Positions 15,906-25,161 are shown, counted from the stretch's first letter. The stretch is 42,642 nucleotides of DNA from Coriobacteriia bacterium (GCA_030523425.1 JAUNIP010000011.1:1-42642), one strand, 5' to 3'. Numbers and translations are program-made. Notes: generated by a model not told the origin, from the sequence alone.

Positions 15906-17282
15906 ATGAACTACCTGGGCATTGAATTTGACATCAAGAACACCCCCGTACTCGACAAAGATTTCATCCCCTTCGGCGTGTGGATGCAGGAATACTTGAA
16001 GGGCGCCACGCAGCCCATCAAGATTGCGGTGGAGCGCGAAGACGGCAAGATCTCCGTGCGCGAAAGCTTCATCCGCGGCGGTGAATTCGCCGAGGCGGAC
16101 TTCCGTTACGTGGAGCGCCTGGTGAAGTTTCAGCTGTGGAGCATCGGCGGCTTCCGCGTGTACGTGTGCGGGTGCAATGACGTGGCCGCGAAGCTGGCCG
16201 CCGCATATTCCCCCGAAGGCGAGCGCGCCTTCGACTACGGCTTTGTAGGCGACGTGTACGAAAAGCCGCTGGAAGTGGTGTGCTGCACCGAAGCGGACTT
16301 CCCCGCCGCCAACGAAGTGGTGCAGGCCATTGGCGGGCACATGGACGGCTGCCGCATAGGCTTTGACGCCGGCGGTTCCGACCGCAAGGTTTCCGCGGTC
16401 ATAGACGGCGAAGCGGTGTATTCCGAAGAAGTGGTGTGGTTCCCCAAGGTTACCGAAGACCCGGACTACCACTTCAACGAAATTGTAACCGCGTTCAAGA
16501 CCGCCGCTTCCAAGATGCCCCGCGTAGACGCCATAGGCATTTCTTCGGCCGGCACGTTTGTGGGCAACGCGCCCATGGTGGCTTCTCTGTTCATCAAGGT
16601 GCCGCGCGAGCGCCGCGAAGAGGTGAAAACCATCTACGACCGCGCCGCCGCTGAAATTGGCAACGTGCCCACCGTAGTATCTAACGACGGCGACGTGGCC
16701 GCTCTGGCAGGCTTCATGGGCACCAAGAAAGGCGAGATCTTGGGCATTGCCATGGGCACGTCCGAAGCTGTGGGTTATGTGAACGCCGAAGGCAACGTGT
16801 TGGGCTGGATCAATGAACTGGCCTTCGCGCCGGTAGACCTGTCCCCTGCCGCCATGCAAGACGAATGGTCCGGCGATTTCGGCGTGGGCTGCAAGTACTT
16901 CAGCCAAGACGCCGTGATCAAGTTGGCCCCCGCTGCCGGCATAGACCTTGACCCCAGCCTGTCCCCCGCCGAAAAGCTGAAAGTGGTGCAGGCGAAGTCC
17001 AACGAAGGACACGCTGGCGCGCTAGACATCTTCCGCTCCATCGGGTCGTATCTGGCCTACACCACCGTGCTGTACAGCCAGTTCTACAACATCCAGACCA
17101 TGATGATCATGGGCCGCGTGGCATCCGGCGTAGGCGGCGACCTGATCATCAGCGAATGCAACCGCATCCTGGGCGAAGAATATCCCGAGCTGGCAGCTCA
17201 GGTGAACGTAACCCTGCCCGACGAAATGATGCGTCGCGTAGGCCAATCCGTAGCCGCCGCCAGCCTCCCCGAAATAAAGTAG
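15906..17282 (+). CDS. Atypical ROK-family sugar kinase (candidate N-acetylmannosamine/GlcNAc kinase)
   Basis: The 458-residue protein is far longer than common ROK kinases (about 300). A 145-residue N-terminal part of unknown fold precedes the ATPase core, whose phosphate loop is GFDAGGSD (D154) and whose catalytic segment is SNDGD (N260, D261). The cysteine-rich zinc motif of ordinary ROK proteins is absent, so substrate closure must differ. AAAGGAA lies before the ATG, and it is the third gene of the operon. By context it would phosphorylate ManNAc or GlcNAc to feed NagA. Similar long ROK-like proteins occur in anaerobes, but I do not know a characterised one. Confidence 0.65.
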   Translation: MNYLGIEFDIKNTPVLDKDFIPFGVWMQEYLKGATQPIKIAVEREDGKISVRESFIRGGEFAEADFRYVERLVKFQLWSIGGFRVYVCGCNDVAAKLAAAYSPEGERAFDYGFVGDVYEKPLEVVCCTEADFPAANEVVQAIGGHMDGCRIGFDAGGSDRKVSAVIDGEAVYSEEVVWFPKVTEDPDYHFNEIVTAFKTAASKMPRVDAIGISSAGTFVGNAPMVASLFIKVPRERREEVKTIYDRAAAEIGNVPTVVSNDGDVAALAGFMGTKKGEILGIAMGTSEAVGYVNAEGNVLGWINELAFAPVDLSPAAMQDEWSGDFGVGCKYFSQDAVIKLAPAAGIDLDPSLSPAEKLKVVQAKSNEGHAGALDIFRSIGSYLAYTTVLYSQFYNIQTMMIMGRVASGVGGDLIISECNRILGEEYPELAAQVNVTLPDEMMRRVGQSVAAASLPEIK

Positions 17283-17303
17283 CGCCCGCCCGCAACCAGC
17301 AAC

Positions 17304-17334
17304 AAGAAGGCCCTCTGCGGAGGGCCTTCTTTGT
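17304..17334. terminator. Bidirectional terminator between nan and nag genes
   Basis: The 11-bp stem 17305-17315 with 17320-17330 has a 4-base loop and T-rich or A-rich flanks. It can stop the plus-strand nan operon and the minus-strand nagBA transcript. Confidence 0.85.
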
Positions 17335-17383
17335 ACCTGGAATAAGACCTTGCCACCGGGCGCCGCACGCCCGTGATGCAGCC

Positions 17384-18511
17384 TTACAGCGCTTGTCCGC
17401 GCAGGATTACTTGTTTCAGCTCTAAGGTTTCTTTGTCTAGCAGCACCACGTTGGCCACATGGCCGGGGTTCAGGCTGCCGTACGCATCGGCAATGCCTAG
17501 CGCACGCGCGGGGTTGGCACTGGCGGCCTTCACAGCGCTTACCAGCGGGATGCCCATCTGCGTTACCGCCACGTACAAGCAGCGCATCAGGTCGCTCACC
17601 GAACCCGCTAAGGCACCGTTTTCTATGGTGGCCACATAACCGTCCACCGTGACGTCTTGGCCGCCCAAATCGTACACGCCGTTGCCTAGGCCCACCGCGC
17701 GCAGCGTGTCGCTGATCAAAATCATGCGGTCGTCGCCGAACAGGTTGAAAGCCAAGCGCACCATGGAAGGATGGATGTGGATGCCATCAGCGATAATCTC
17801 TGCCGTCACATCGGTGCGCTCTGCAGCTGCCGGAATGGGACCGGGCTTGCGGTGGTGCATGCCCGGCATGGCGTTGTACAGGTGGGTCAGGTGGCGCGCG
17901 CCCAGCTCGAACGCCTTGGCGGCAGTGTCATAGTCGGTGCAGTTGTGAGCCAGCGAAATGCGCACTTCACCCGAAAGCTGCTCTATGAACTCCAGCGCGC
18001 CTTCTTCTTCGGGGGCCAAATCTATCAGCTTCACCAGGCCGCCCGCGGCTTGCTGCAGGCGGCGAAATTCTTCCACCGTGGCCAAGCGCACGTATTCGGG
18101 GTTTTGCGCCCCCACCTTGTCAGGCGAAATGAAGGGCCCTTCCAGGTTCACGCCCACCAGGTCCGCTTCGTTGCCTGCGGGCACATACGCAGCGGCGCTG
18201 GTAAGCGCGGCGGTCAGAATTTCTTCGGACAGCGTCATGGTGGCCGGGCAGATGGCCGTCACGCCGCGGGATGCCTCGTAAGCGCCCATGGCATGCAGGC
18301 CTTCCAAGCTGCCATCGCTTATGTCAGCCCCGGCGGCGCCGTGGAAGTGCAGGTCCACCAGGCCGGGAATCACATAACACCCTGCAGCGTCAACAACCTG
18401 GCCTTCGCCGGCCGCTTCGGCAATAGCCGCGTCGTTTATGCACACATCTGCCGGGGCGAAGCCTTCGCCGGTGAAAACAAAGCCGCCTACAACCTTGCTT
18501 ACTGCTGGCAT
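17384..18511 (-). CDS. nagA: N-acetylglucosamine-6-phosphate deacetylase
   Basis: Amidohydrolase that removes acetate from GlcNAc-6-phosphate to give glucosamine-6-phosphate. The 375 residues carry H55 and H57 (DLHFHG), metal ligand E124 (NLEGPF), H189 (SLAHN), H210 (HLTHLYNAM) and catalytic D268 (ISDT), a complete NagA active site. The start overlaps the end of nagB by 13 bases, so the two are translationally coupled. It is the last gene before the convergent nan operon. Confidence 0.93.
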   Translation of the reverse strand: MPAVSKVVGGFVFTGEGFAPADVCINDAAIAEAAGEGQVVDAAGCYVIPGLVDLHFHGAAGADISDGSLEGLHAMGAYEASRGVTAICPATMTLSEEILTAALTSAAAYVPAGNEADLVGVNLEGPFISPDKVGAQNPEYVRLATVEEFRRLQQAAGGLVKLIDLAPEEEGALEFIEQLSGEVRISLAHNCTDYDTAAKAFELGARHLTHLYNAMPGMHHRKPGPIPAAAERTDVTAEIIADGIHIHPSMVRLAFNLFGDDRMILISDTLRAVGLGNGVYDLGGQDVTVDGYVATIENGALAGSVSDLMRCLYVAVTQMGIPLVSAVKAASANPARALGIADAYGSLNPGHVANVVLLDKETLELKQVILRGQAL

Positions 18512-19236
18512 AGCGCACCTGCTTCCTTGTCCACAATGATGGTCACGTTGGGATGGAACTTCAGAATAGACGCCGGCACCTGCGGGGTGACCAGGCCATA
18601 CATTACATCGTGGACAATCTGCGCCTTGCTGGAGCCGGTGGCCACCAACAAAATGGACCGGGCCGCCATGATGGTGCCAATACCCATGGTGTAGGCTTCG
18701 CGCGGCACGTCGTCTATGGAATCGAACAAGCGGCTGTTCGCTTCGATGGTGCGCTGCGTCAGCTGCACCAGGTGCGTTTTCGCGGGGAAGTCATCCTGCG
18801 GTTCGTTGAAGCCGATATGCCCGTTGTGGCCTAGGCCCAACAGCTGCAAATCTATGCCGCCGTTGCGCTCAATCAGCTGCTCGTAGATGGCGCAGGCGTG
18901 TTCGGCATCCGGATCGGCCCCGTCGGGCACGTGGGTGGCTTCCTTGTTGATGTCCACCTTGTCAAACAGGTGGTGGTTCATGAAATACCGATAGCTCTGG
19001 TTGTGTTCAGGGTTCAAGCCGCGGTATTCGTCTAAGTTGAACGTGGTCACGTCCTTGAAGCTTATTTCGCCTGCCTGGCACTTTTCCACCAGCTTGGCGT
19101 ACAGCCCTATGGGCGAAGTGCCCGTGGCTAACCCCAAGGTGCAGGCAGGGTCAGCCTCCACGCACGACGCGATAATGTCGGCCGCCCGCTGGCTGAGCTC
19201 CTCGTAATTGTCAACGATAATAAGATCGATAGCCAT
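18499..19236 (-). CDS. nagB: Glucosamine-6-phosphate deaminase
   Basis: Converts glucosamine-6-phosphate to fructose-6-phosphate and ammonia. The 245-residue form is of the short Bacillus type. Motifs: ATGTSP at 38-43, NLDEY with D69, and NGHIGFNEP with H140 and E145. An ORF reaches 43 codons further upstream, into the previous gene; AAAGGAAA before 19236 and the family N-terminus (MAIDLIIVDNYEEL) fix this start. It lies 41 bases after the stop of the large membrane protein gene on the same strand, so it may be co-transcribed with it. No separate promoter is evident in that gap. Confidence 0.93.
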   Translation of the reverse strand: MAIDLIIVDNYEELSQRAADIIASCVEADPACTLGLATGTSPIGLYAKLVEKCQAGEISFKDVTTFNLDEYRGLNPEHNQSYRYFMNHHLFDKVDINKEATHVPDGADPDAEHACAIYEQLIERNGGIDLQLLGLGHNGHIGFNEPQDDFPAKTHLVQLTQRTIEANSRLFDSIDDVPREAYTMGIGTIMAARSILLVATGSSKAQIVHDVMYGLVTPQVPASILKFHPNVTIIVDKEAGALCQQ

Positions 19237-19277
19237 TCCCGTTTCCTTTCCCCCCGCGCAGCCCGCGCGGCCAGTTC

Positions 19278-21458
19278 CTACGTCCAGAATTGGACAGCTT
19301 CTATCAGGCTTTGGTACGCCCACGGATACACATCCGAATACCAACCCACCTCCGGTACAAAGCATAGTAGCACGCTGTACAGCACACTGATACCAACCAA
19401 TGCAATCAATACCTTCATCAGCGCATCTTTAAGCTTCGATCCATCAGGCAAATTTTCGTTGGCAATGAACACCAGCAGCACCACGCTGGCCAAAAACATA
19501 AAGCTGAAGTCGGCGTAATAGCGCTGCAGAATGCCCGCCACCTGGGCGTCTAACACCGCCACCACCACCCCGCTTGCCAGCAGAATACCCACCACGGCCG
19601 CCACGGTGTGGGTGGAACGCTGCCGCACGCGCAGCTTCAGGATCTTCGGCGCGAAGGCTAACGTCCACAGCATGGGCAGGCAGGCGAAGATGCCGCCGAA
19701 CGTGACTTCTTTGATGGTTTGACCCATGTAGGTGGTTTGGAAATCCACCGCCTGCAGGAAGGGGAACACCCCCACTACGTTAGGCGGCTGCAGGAAGTAC
19801 GCGAACAGCGCTGGGGCCAAGCGGCCTAGGTTCATGCCGCGCTTGGTCATGTCGTTCACCGTTAGGTTGTAATTGGCGCCGAAGTCGGTCAGGCTGCCGA
19901 AGCGCGCGTAGTTGTACGCCATGATGCCGGCGGCCACCAGCACATACGGCGCCACCAGGCAGCTGAACTCAAGCGCGCCGCGCTTGGTGAACAGGCGTTT
20001 TTTCGTAATGTAGGTGCGCCAAAACAGCGGGAAGGCCACCAGCGAAAACACCATCAGCGTGGGGCGGCACCCCAGCACCAGCGCCATGCACAGCGAACCT
20101 GCGAAATACCATCCGAAGGGTTTTTCGCTGGAGCGCCCCTTCATCCAGAAGTACAGGCCCCATACCGAAAACGCCAGGGCACACGCTATGGGCAGCGAAT
20201 AAAACGTGGGGAACTTCGCCAAATACAGAATGCCGCAGCACATGACCAGCGGAATCTGCAGCAGCAGGTACAGCCCCAGGCTCACACGCTTGAAGTGGTA
20301 GCGCGCAAAACGGTCCAGCAGCGCCGCGCAGCCCACTATGAAGGCCACCAGCATGGCCAACACACCTAAGGCCGTGGGGAAATTGCTGCCGGCAAGCATA
20401 TAATACGGCAGATAGAACAACACGCAGGGCACCACGCCGAAATACACGTAGTAGTGCCCGTCGTAATAGGCCACGTCAAACAGATACGATTCACCGGTTT
20501 CCTTTTGTAACTCGTCGCGCGCACCCTTGTCGTAGGGGTCTTCCATGTCTTGCAGCCACTGGGGCGGCTGCTGCTCCAAGTACAGGTGCCCGTGCGCCAT
20601 GGACTGTGCCAATTCGGCATACTGCTGGGCGTTTTCGCCGCCCACCTCATAAGAATTGGCCACACTGACGCCGTCCCACGCGCCATAGTTGTAGCTTTCG
20701 GTGGCCACGCCCACAAGGTTGGCGCCATAGAACACATACCCCGAAACCAAGAAGGCCTCCACCACCACCGAAACCACAATAACAGCCTTGCTGGCACCGG
20801 GGTGGTCCACCACGAACAGGCGGTACAGGGAAGATTTCGGGCGGAACGCATACGCCAGCAACAGCAAGGCCAGCACCACCGCAAACCGCAGGAAGTTGAA
20901 ACTGAACGGATGGGGCTTATTGATGGAAATGCCGTCAATCTTCACCGGGTAGGACAAGCCGTCTTTGTCCACCAGCTCAATGCGCAGGCTTTGCACCACG
21001 CCCGACGTGGTCAAATTCACGTACTTGCTTTCGTCCACGCAGGTGGAAACCGAAACCTCGGGAATGCCCACCGTGTATTCCGTGGAATCGAAATAGGTTT
21101 TATGCGCTTCGTCGGTGAAGTTGATCTTCAGGGTCAGCTCCTGCGCGGGCTGCGTGCTGTCGAAATCCAGGTACACATCCTTCACTTCGGTGTTCAGGTT
21201 GCCAAACTCCACAGAATTGTCCACTTCCGTGAACAGGTAATGGCCGTCGGAGTCCTGCCGCAGTTCCAGGTTGCTGTTCATAGAAACTTCCTGGTAGCCC
21301 GCTGAAAGGAAGAAGTTCATGTTGAACAGCAGCACTTCTAGCGCCAAAGCCACCGCGAAGATGATGCCCAGGCGAATCACATAGTGCAGCACCCGTTCCC
21401 GTTTCCCCTGGAACGTGGTGTCATAGACATACCGTATGTTCTCACCCACTGTTGGCAT
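19278..21458 (-). CDS. Large polytopic membrane protein, possibly GT-C-like
   Basis: A 726-residue protein with one N-terminal membrane helix, an extracellular domain of about 160 residues (beta-rich in appearance), then about ten or more hydrophobic segments. Motifs such as AWDGVSVANSYEV, LEQQPP, MEDPYDKGARDEL and YDGHYYVYFGVVP recur, as I recall, in uncharacterised membrane proteins of Firmicutes and Actinobacteria that resemble GT-C glycosyltransferases. That would suggest transfer of a sugar from a lipid carrier at the outer face of the membrane, but no catalytic residue is certain. The start at 21458 avoids running into the adk terminator. It has no ribosome site, but a TATAAT lies nine bases upstream (possible leaderless mRNA). 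It precedes nagB-nagA. Confidence 0.6.
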   Translation of the reverse strand: MPTVGENIRYVYDTTFQGKRERVLHYVIRLGIIFAVALALEVLLFNMNFFLSAGYQEVSMNSNLELRQDSDGHYLFTEVDNSVEFGNLNTEVKDVYLDFDSTQPAQELTLKINFTDEAHKTYFDSTEYTVGIPEVSVSTCVDESKYVNLTTSGVVQSLRIELVDKDGLSYPVKIDGISINKPHPFSFNFLRFAVVLALLLLAYAFRPKSSLYRLFVVDHPGASKAVIVVSVVVEAFLVSGYVFYGANLVGVATESYNYGAWDGVSVANSYEVGGENAQQYAELAQSMAHGHLYLEQQPPQWLQDMEDPYDKGARDELQKETGESYLFDVAYYDGHYYVYFGVVPCVLFYLPYYMLAGSNFPTALGVLAMLVAFIVGCAALLDRFARYHFKRVSLGLYLLLQIPLVMCCGILYLAKFPTFYSLPIACALAFSVWGLYFWMKGRSSEKPFGWYFAGSLCMALVLGCRPTLMVFSLVAFPLFWRTYITKKRLFTKRGALEFSCLVAPYVLVAAGIMAYNYARFGSLTDFGANYNLTVNDMTKRGMNLGRLAPALFAYFLQPPNVVGVFPFLQAVDFQTTYMGQTIKEVTFGGIFACLPMLWTLAFAPKILKLRVRQRSTHTVAAVVGILLASGVVVAVLDAQVAGILQRYYADFSFMFLASVVLLVFIANENLPDGSKLKDALMKVLIALVGISVLYSVLLCFVPEVGWYSDVYPWAYQSLIEAVQFWT

Positions 21459-21467
21459 AACCCAATA

Positions 21468-21473
21468 ATTATA
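21468..21473 (-). promoter_or_regulatory. Candidate -10 box giving a leaderless or near-leaderless mRNA
   Basis: The minus strand has TATAAT ending 9 bases before the membrane protein ATG, and no ribosome site in between. A start 6-7 bases downstream would leave 2-3 untranslated bases. The box overlaps the T-rich tail of the adk terminator, and there is no good -35. Confidence 0.4.
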
Positions 21474-21503
21474 TAAGAAGAAGGGGGCCGTGAGGCCCCC
21501 TTC
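21472..21503 (-). terminator. Intrinsic terminator of the ribosomal operon, after adk
   Basis: The perfect 10-bp stem 21480-21489 with 21494-21503 and a 4-base loop is followed on minus by a T-rich run (21472-21479). It ends the long rplB-to-adk transcript. Confidence 0.9.
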
Positions 21504-21527
21504 TGGCAAAGCGAAACAGTGCGAAGC

Positions 21528-22154
21528 TTAGGCGGTCAGAGCCTGCTTCACATCGGCATATACCACGTTCGGGTCGCGGTCGCCGTCGATGGACACCAAC
21601 ACATCGCACCCGCGATAGTAATCAACCAGCGGAGACGTGGACTTGTCGTACACATCCAAGCGATTGCGCACCGTAGCTTCGTTGTCGTCGTCGCGCTGAT
21701 ACATTTCGCCTGCGCACTTCGGGCACACGGCGTCTGCCGCAGAGCCAATGTAGCCGCAGTCGCGGCACATGCGGCGCGCGGTCAGGCGGCGCACGATGAC
21801 TTCAGGGTCCACGTCGATAAGCAAGGCGGCGTCTAAGGGGCGCTCCAGCTTGGCAAGTTCGGCATCAAGCGCCACAGCCTGGGCCGTGGTGCGCGGGAAG
21901 CCGTCCAAAATGAAGCCCACCTGGGTGTCAGGTTCGGCCAAGCGCTCGATGACAAGGCCGATGATGACCTCGTCAGGCACCAGGTTACCGGCGTCCATGT
22001 AAGACTTCGCCTTCTTGCCCAGTTCGGTGCCGGCCTTCACGGCGGCACGCAGCATGTCTCCCGTGGAAATGTGGGGCAGGTTGAATTCCTCAACCAGTTT
22101 CGCAGCCTGGGTGCCCTTACCGGCACCAGGTGCGCCCAGCAATACGATATTCAT
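21528..22154 (-). CDS. adk: Adenylate kinase, zinc-binding LID type
   Basis: Phosphotransfer ATP + AMP to 2 ADP in the cytoplasm. The 208-residue enzyme has the P-loop GAPGAGKGT at 7-15, the AMP site around STGDMLR (30-36) and DGFPRT at 84-89. The LID has four cysteines (C130, C133, C144, C147) that hold a structural zinc, as in Gram-positive enzymes. It follows secY by 26 bases, the classical secY-adk order, and ends this transcript. Genes often found next (map, infA, rpsM) are not here; a sugar-related locus follows instead. Confidence 0.95.
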   Translation of the reverse strand: MNIVLLGAPGAGKGTQAAKLVEEFNLPHISTGDMLRAAVKAGTELGKKAKSYMDAGNLVPDEVIIGLVIERLAEPDTQVGFILDGFPRTTAQAVALDAELAKLERPLDAALLIDVDPEVIVRRLTARRMCRDCGYIGSAADAVCPKCAGEMYQRDDDNEATVRNRLDVYDKSTSPLVDYYRGCDVLVSIDGDRDPNVVYADVKQALTA

Positions 22155-22180
22155 ATTGGTAGTTCCTTTCGTTACGACCG

Positions 22181-23464
22181 CTACTTGAAGAAGCCGTCGT
22201 AGTTGTACATCTTCAGCTGGGATTCCACCTTGGTCATGGTGTCAAGCGCAACGCCAATCATGATCAGGATGGACGTGCCGCCAAATGCCTGGATAAGCTG
22301 GTTACCCGTGAAGTAGAACAGGATGGACGGAATGACGGCGATGGCAGCGATGAACAGGCCACCGGGCAGCGTCACGCGCCTGATAACGTTTTTGATGTAG
22401 GTAACCGTGGCAGACCCAGGACGAATGCCGGGGATGTAACCGCCCTGCTTACGCAGCTGGTCAGACGTTTCTTCCGGGTTGAACACCATGGAGGTGTAGA
22501 AGTAAGCAAACGCCACGATAAGGGCCATGTTCAAGATCCAGTTGACCCAACCGGTGGAAATTACGTTCGCGAACCAGGTCAGCCAATCCACGTTGAAGAT
22601 GGCGGCCAACTGAGCCGGGAAGTAGATGATGCAGCTTGCGAAGATGATGGGGATAACGCCCGCGGAGTTCACCTTCAGAGGAATGTAGGTGCTCTGGCCG
22701 CCCATCTGCCTGCGACCCTGCATGCGCTTGGCGTAGTTGACCGGGATGCGGCGCTGCGCACGCTCCACGAAGATGATGGCGGGGATGCACGCCAGCACCA
22801 CAACCAGAATGAGCACCGTGACAGCAATGCCCATGCCCAAATCAGAGCCCGTCAGGTTGATGGACGAGAAGATGGCCGAAGGCACGCGGGACACGATGCT
22901 GACAAAGATGATCAGCGACATGCCGTTGCCCACACCGCGCTGGGTGATAAGTTCGCCCATCCACATGATGAAGGCCGTGCCAGCCACCAACGTGAACACA
23001 ATAAGAACGCTGGTCAGCCAATGCGGCACCGCATCGGAGAAGACCACGCCGTAGGTGGAAGACTGGAACAGCAGCAGATAACCGATGGCGTTGATAAGGC
23101 CCAGAACCAGCGTAAGGTAACGGGTGATCTGAGTGATGCGACGCCGGCCGGTTTCGCCTTCCTTGGCCCACCTGCCGACAGCAGGGATAACGCCCTGCAT
23201 CAGCTGCATGATGATGGACGCGGTGATGTAGGGCATGATGCCCAGAGAAAACACCGAGAAGTTGGAAAGAGCACCGCCGGTGAACAGGTCCAGCATGCTC
23301 ATGGCAACGCCAGAATCCTGGAAGGACGTGGCGAACTCATGGAAGGGGATGCCGGGCACCGGGATGTAGGCTCCCAAGCGATACAGTGCCAAAATGGCCA
23401 AGGTGAACAGGATTTTGTTCCTGAGCTCCTTAACCTTGAACGCATCGACAATTGCACTTAGCAA
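22181..23464 (-). CDS. secY: Preprotein translocase channel subunit SecY
   Basis: Forms the protein-conducting channel of the Sec translocon with SecE and SecG. The 427-residue product has ten hydrophobic segments, the plug/TM2 region after YIPVPGIP near residue 35, [14 protein letters not shown] near 76 and a conserved QGRRQMGG... cytoplasmic loop. It overlaps the end of rplO by 7 bases, implying coupled translation. The usual length and order support the assignment. Confidence 0.96.
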   Translation of the reverse strand: MLSAIVDAFKVKELRNKILFTLAILALYRLGAYIPVPGIPFHEFATSFQDSGVAMSMLDLFTGGALSNFSVFSLGIMPYITASIIMQLMQGVIPAVGRWAKEGETGRRRITQITRYLTLVLGLINAIGYLLLFQSSTYGVVFSDAVPHWLTSVLIVFTLVAGTAFIMWMGELITQRGVGNGMSLIIFVSIVSRVPSAIFSSINLTGSDLGMGIAVTVLILVVVLACIPAIIFVERAQRRIPVNYAKRMQGRRQMGGQSTYIPLKVNSAGVIPIIFASCIIYFPAQLAAIFNVDWLTWFANVISTGWVNWILNMALIVAFAYFYTSMVFNPEETSDQLRKQGGYIPGIRPGSATVTYIKNVIRRVTLPGGLFIAAIAVIPSILFYFTGNQLIQAFGGTSILIMIGVALDTMTKVESQLKMYNYDGFFK

Positions 23465-23907
23465 GGCGTTTCAACCTTTCCTCCAGCTGCTTCAATCTTA
23501 GCCTGAGCAGAAGCGGACACCTTATCCACCGACACGGTGAGGGCCTTAGTGATCTCACCGTCGCCCAGAACCTTGACCAGGGCGTCTGCATGCTTGATGA
23601 TGCCCTTTTCCACCAAGGTTTCGCCATTCACCACATCGCCCGCTTCAAACTTTTCTTCCAAGCGGGAAACGTTGACAGGCACATATTCCACACGGTTGAT
23701 GTTGCGGAAACCGGGCAGCTTCGGCAGACGACGGGCCAAGGGGGTCTGGCCGCCTTCAAAGCCGGGACGCTTGCCGCCACCAGCACGGGACTTCTGGCCG
23801 TTCATGCCACGACCGGCGGTTTTGCCGGTGCCGCTGGCGTTGCCGCGGCCCACGCGCTTGCGGGAATGGGTGGAGCCCGGGTTGGGCTTCAAATCCTTCA
23901 ATTCCAT
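23458..23907 (-). CDS. rplO: Large-subunit ribosomal protein uL15
   Basis: The 149-residue L15 has its hallmark basic, glycine-rich N-terminus ([17 protein letters not shown], then [15 protein letters not shown]) that threads into 23S rRNA, and a globular C-terminal half. Unlike most neighbours it is preceded by a long gap (143 bases after rpmD) that contains a possible promoter and hairpins. It overlaps secY downstream. Confidence 0.96.
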   Translation of the reverse strand: MELKDLKPNPGSTHSRKRVGRGNASGTGKTAGRGMNGQKSRAGGGKRPGFEGGQTPLARRLPKLPGFRNINRVEYVPVNVSRLEEKFEAGDVVNGETLVEKGIIKHADALVKVLGDGEITKALTVSVDKVSASAQAKIEAAGGKVETPC

Positions 23908-24048
23908 GTTTTATTTCCTTTCGCTTTCAGGGGTTTGGTGCTCCCCCTGCTGACAGCTCGCCGTCAGCAAACTTCCTAAAACATGCCAGCGGCGCACCCT
24001 TTGGCGCGCCAGCTAGCACATTATACCTAATAGTGAATAACAGGGAAA
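23908..24048 (-). promoter_or_regulatory. Internal promoter and structured leader before rplO-secY-adk
   Basis: On the minus strand a perfect TATAAT (24020-24025) lies 17 bases from TTTCCC (24043-24048, a weak -35). The leader of about 105 bases contains a stem at 23948-23954 with 23963-23969, a second C/G-rich hairpin just before the rplO ribosome site and a third GC-rich one near 23990-24011. This could give separate control of secY and adk, or host ribosomal-protein feedback. Confidence 0.5.
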
Positions 24049-24050
24049 GC

Positions 24051-24242
24051 CTAAATTTCTTCCACTTCCACCAGATGCTTCACCTTGAAGATCATGCCGC
24101 GCACGCTGGGATTGTCAACCAATTCAACGGTGCGGCCGATTTTGCCAAGACCCATGGCCTTCAGGGTTTTGCCCTGATCGGCCTTGCGGCCGATGGCGCT
24201 GTGGACCTGCGTCACACGCAAAGACTTCTTTGCTTCAGTCAT
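24051..24242 (-). CDS. rpmD: Large-subunit ribosomal protein uL30
   Basis: L30 of 63 residues, starting MTEAKKSLRVTQVHSAIG. A longer open frame starts within rpsE, but AGGAGG nine bases before 24242 and the family's usual size (about 60) support the short form. The conserved LKAMGLGKIGRTVE segment lies in the middle. It starts 4 bases after rpsE. Confidence 0.93.
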   Translation of the reverse strand: MTEAKKSLRVTQVHSAIGRKADQGKTLKAMGLGKIGRTVELVDNPSVRGMIFKVKHLVEVEEI

Positions 24243-24246
24243 GTGC

Positions 24247-24774
24247 TTAAGCCTCCTTCTTGCCGAACATGTGGCCAACGGTGATGCCGCGGCGCTGCGC
24301 AACAGCTTCGGGGCTTTCCATCTGCTTCAGGCCTTCAGCGGCAGCCTTCACAATGTTCATGGCGTTGTTGGTGCCCAAAGACTTAGCGATGACGTTTTCA
24401 ACACCCGCAAGCTCCATCAGCGCGCGCACCGGGCCACCGGTAATAATGCCGGTACCAGGAACAGCAGGCTTCAGCAGAACGCGGCCTGCGCCGAATTCGC
24501 CCATTATTTCATGGGGCAGGGTTTTGTCGGCCGTAAGGGTGACATGGAACATGTTCTTCTTGGCATCTTCGGTGCCCTTGCGGATGGCGTTAGGCACTTC
24601 TTGGGACTTACCCATGCCAACGCCCACATTGCCGTTGCCATCGCCTACGACCACCAGAGCGGTCAGCGCCATGCGGCGGCCGCCTTTGACGGTCTTGGCA
24701 ACGCGGTTGATATAGACTACACGCTCCTGGAGTTCGGGGGCTCCGGCGTTCTCTTGCTTATTGTTTCTGGCCAT
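24247..24774 (-). CDS. rpsE: Small-subunit ribosomal protein uS5
   Basis: The 175-residue S5 takes part in decoding fidelity and mRNA entry. Seen: the N-terminal [20 protein letters not shown] (double-stranded-RNA-binding-like region), [19 protein letters not shown] near residue 55 and the [11 protein letters not shown] segment. It is 18 bases after rplR and 4 before rpmD. Confidence 0.96.
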   Translation of the reverse strand: MARNNKQENAGAPELQERVVYINRVAKTVKGGRRMALTALVVVGDGNGNVGVGMGKSQEVPNAIRKGTEDAKKNMFHVTLTADKTLPHEIMGEFGAGRVLLKPAVPGTGIITGGPVRALMELAGVENVIAKSLGTNNAMNIVKAAAEGLKQMESPEAVAQRRGITVGHMFGKKEA

Positions 24775-24792
24775 AAGACAACCAAATCCCTT

Positions 24793-25161
24793 CTAGAACT
24801 TCAAGCCGGCTTCGCGAGCCGCTTCTGCCAGGGCCTTCACGCGGCCGTGATAGATGTTGCCGCCGCGGTCGAACACCACGGTTTCGATGCCCTTGTCTAG
24901 GGCCTTCTTCGCAATGATGGTACCCATTTCGGCAGCGCCTTCAATGTTTGCACCGCTTTTGCCGGTGGCCTTGAAGTCGGGGCCTAACGTGGAAGCGCCG
25001 CACAGCGTGATGCCGGCCACGTCGTCGATGACCTGGACGTAGATGTTGTTGTTGGAACGGGTGACGCACAAGCGCGGACGCTGCGCGGTACCGGAAATCT
25101 TAGCGCGGACGCGGCGATGGCGACGGCTAAGAGCTGCTTGCTTTTTCTGCAGTTTGTTCAT
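24793..25161 (-). CDS. rplR: Large-subunit ribosomal protein uL18
   Basis: The 122-residue L18 binds 5S rRNA in the central protuberance. Recognised by the basic N-terminus ([19 protein letters not shown]), the [24 protein letters not shown] ending and its position between rplF and rpsE (19- and 18-base gaps). Confidence 0.96.
   Translation of the reverse strand: MNKLQKKQAALSRRHRRVRAKISGTAQRPRLCVTRSNNNIYVQVIDDVAGITLCGASTLGPDFKATGKSGANIEGAAEMGTIIAKKALDKGIETVVFDRGGNIYHGRVKALAEAAREAGLKF

Noticed and set aside
15699-17012. 437-codon open frame antisense to the ROK kinase gene
   Set aside because: It overlaps a well-supported gene with intact motifs; the peptide shows only shadow composition.
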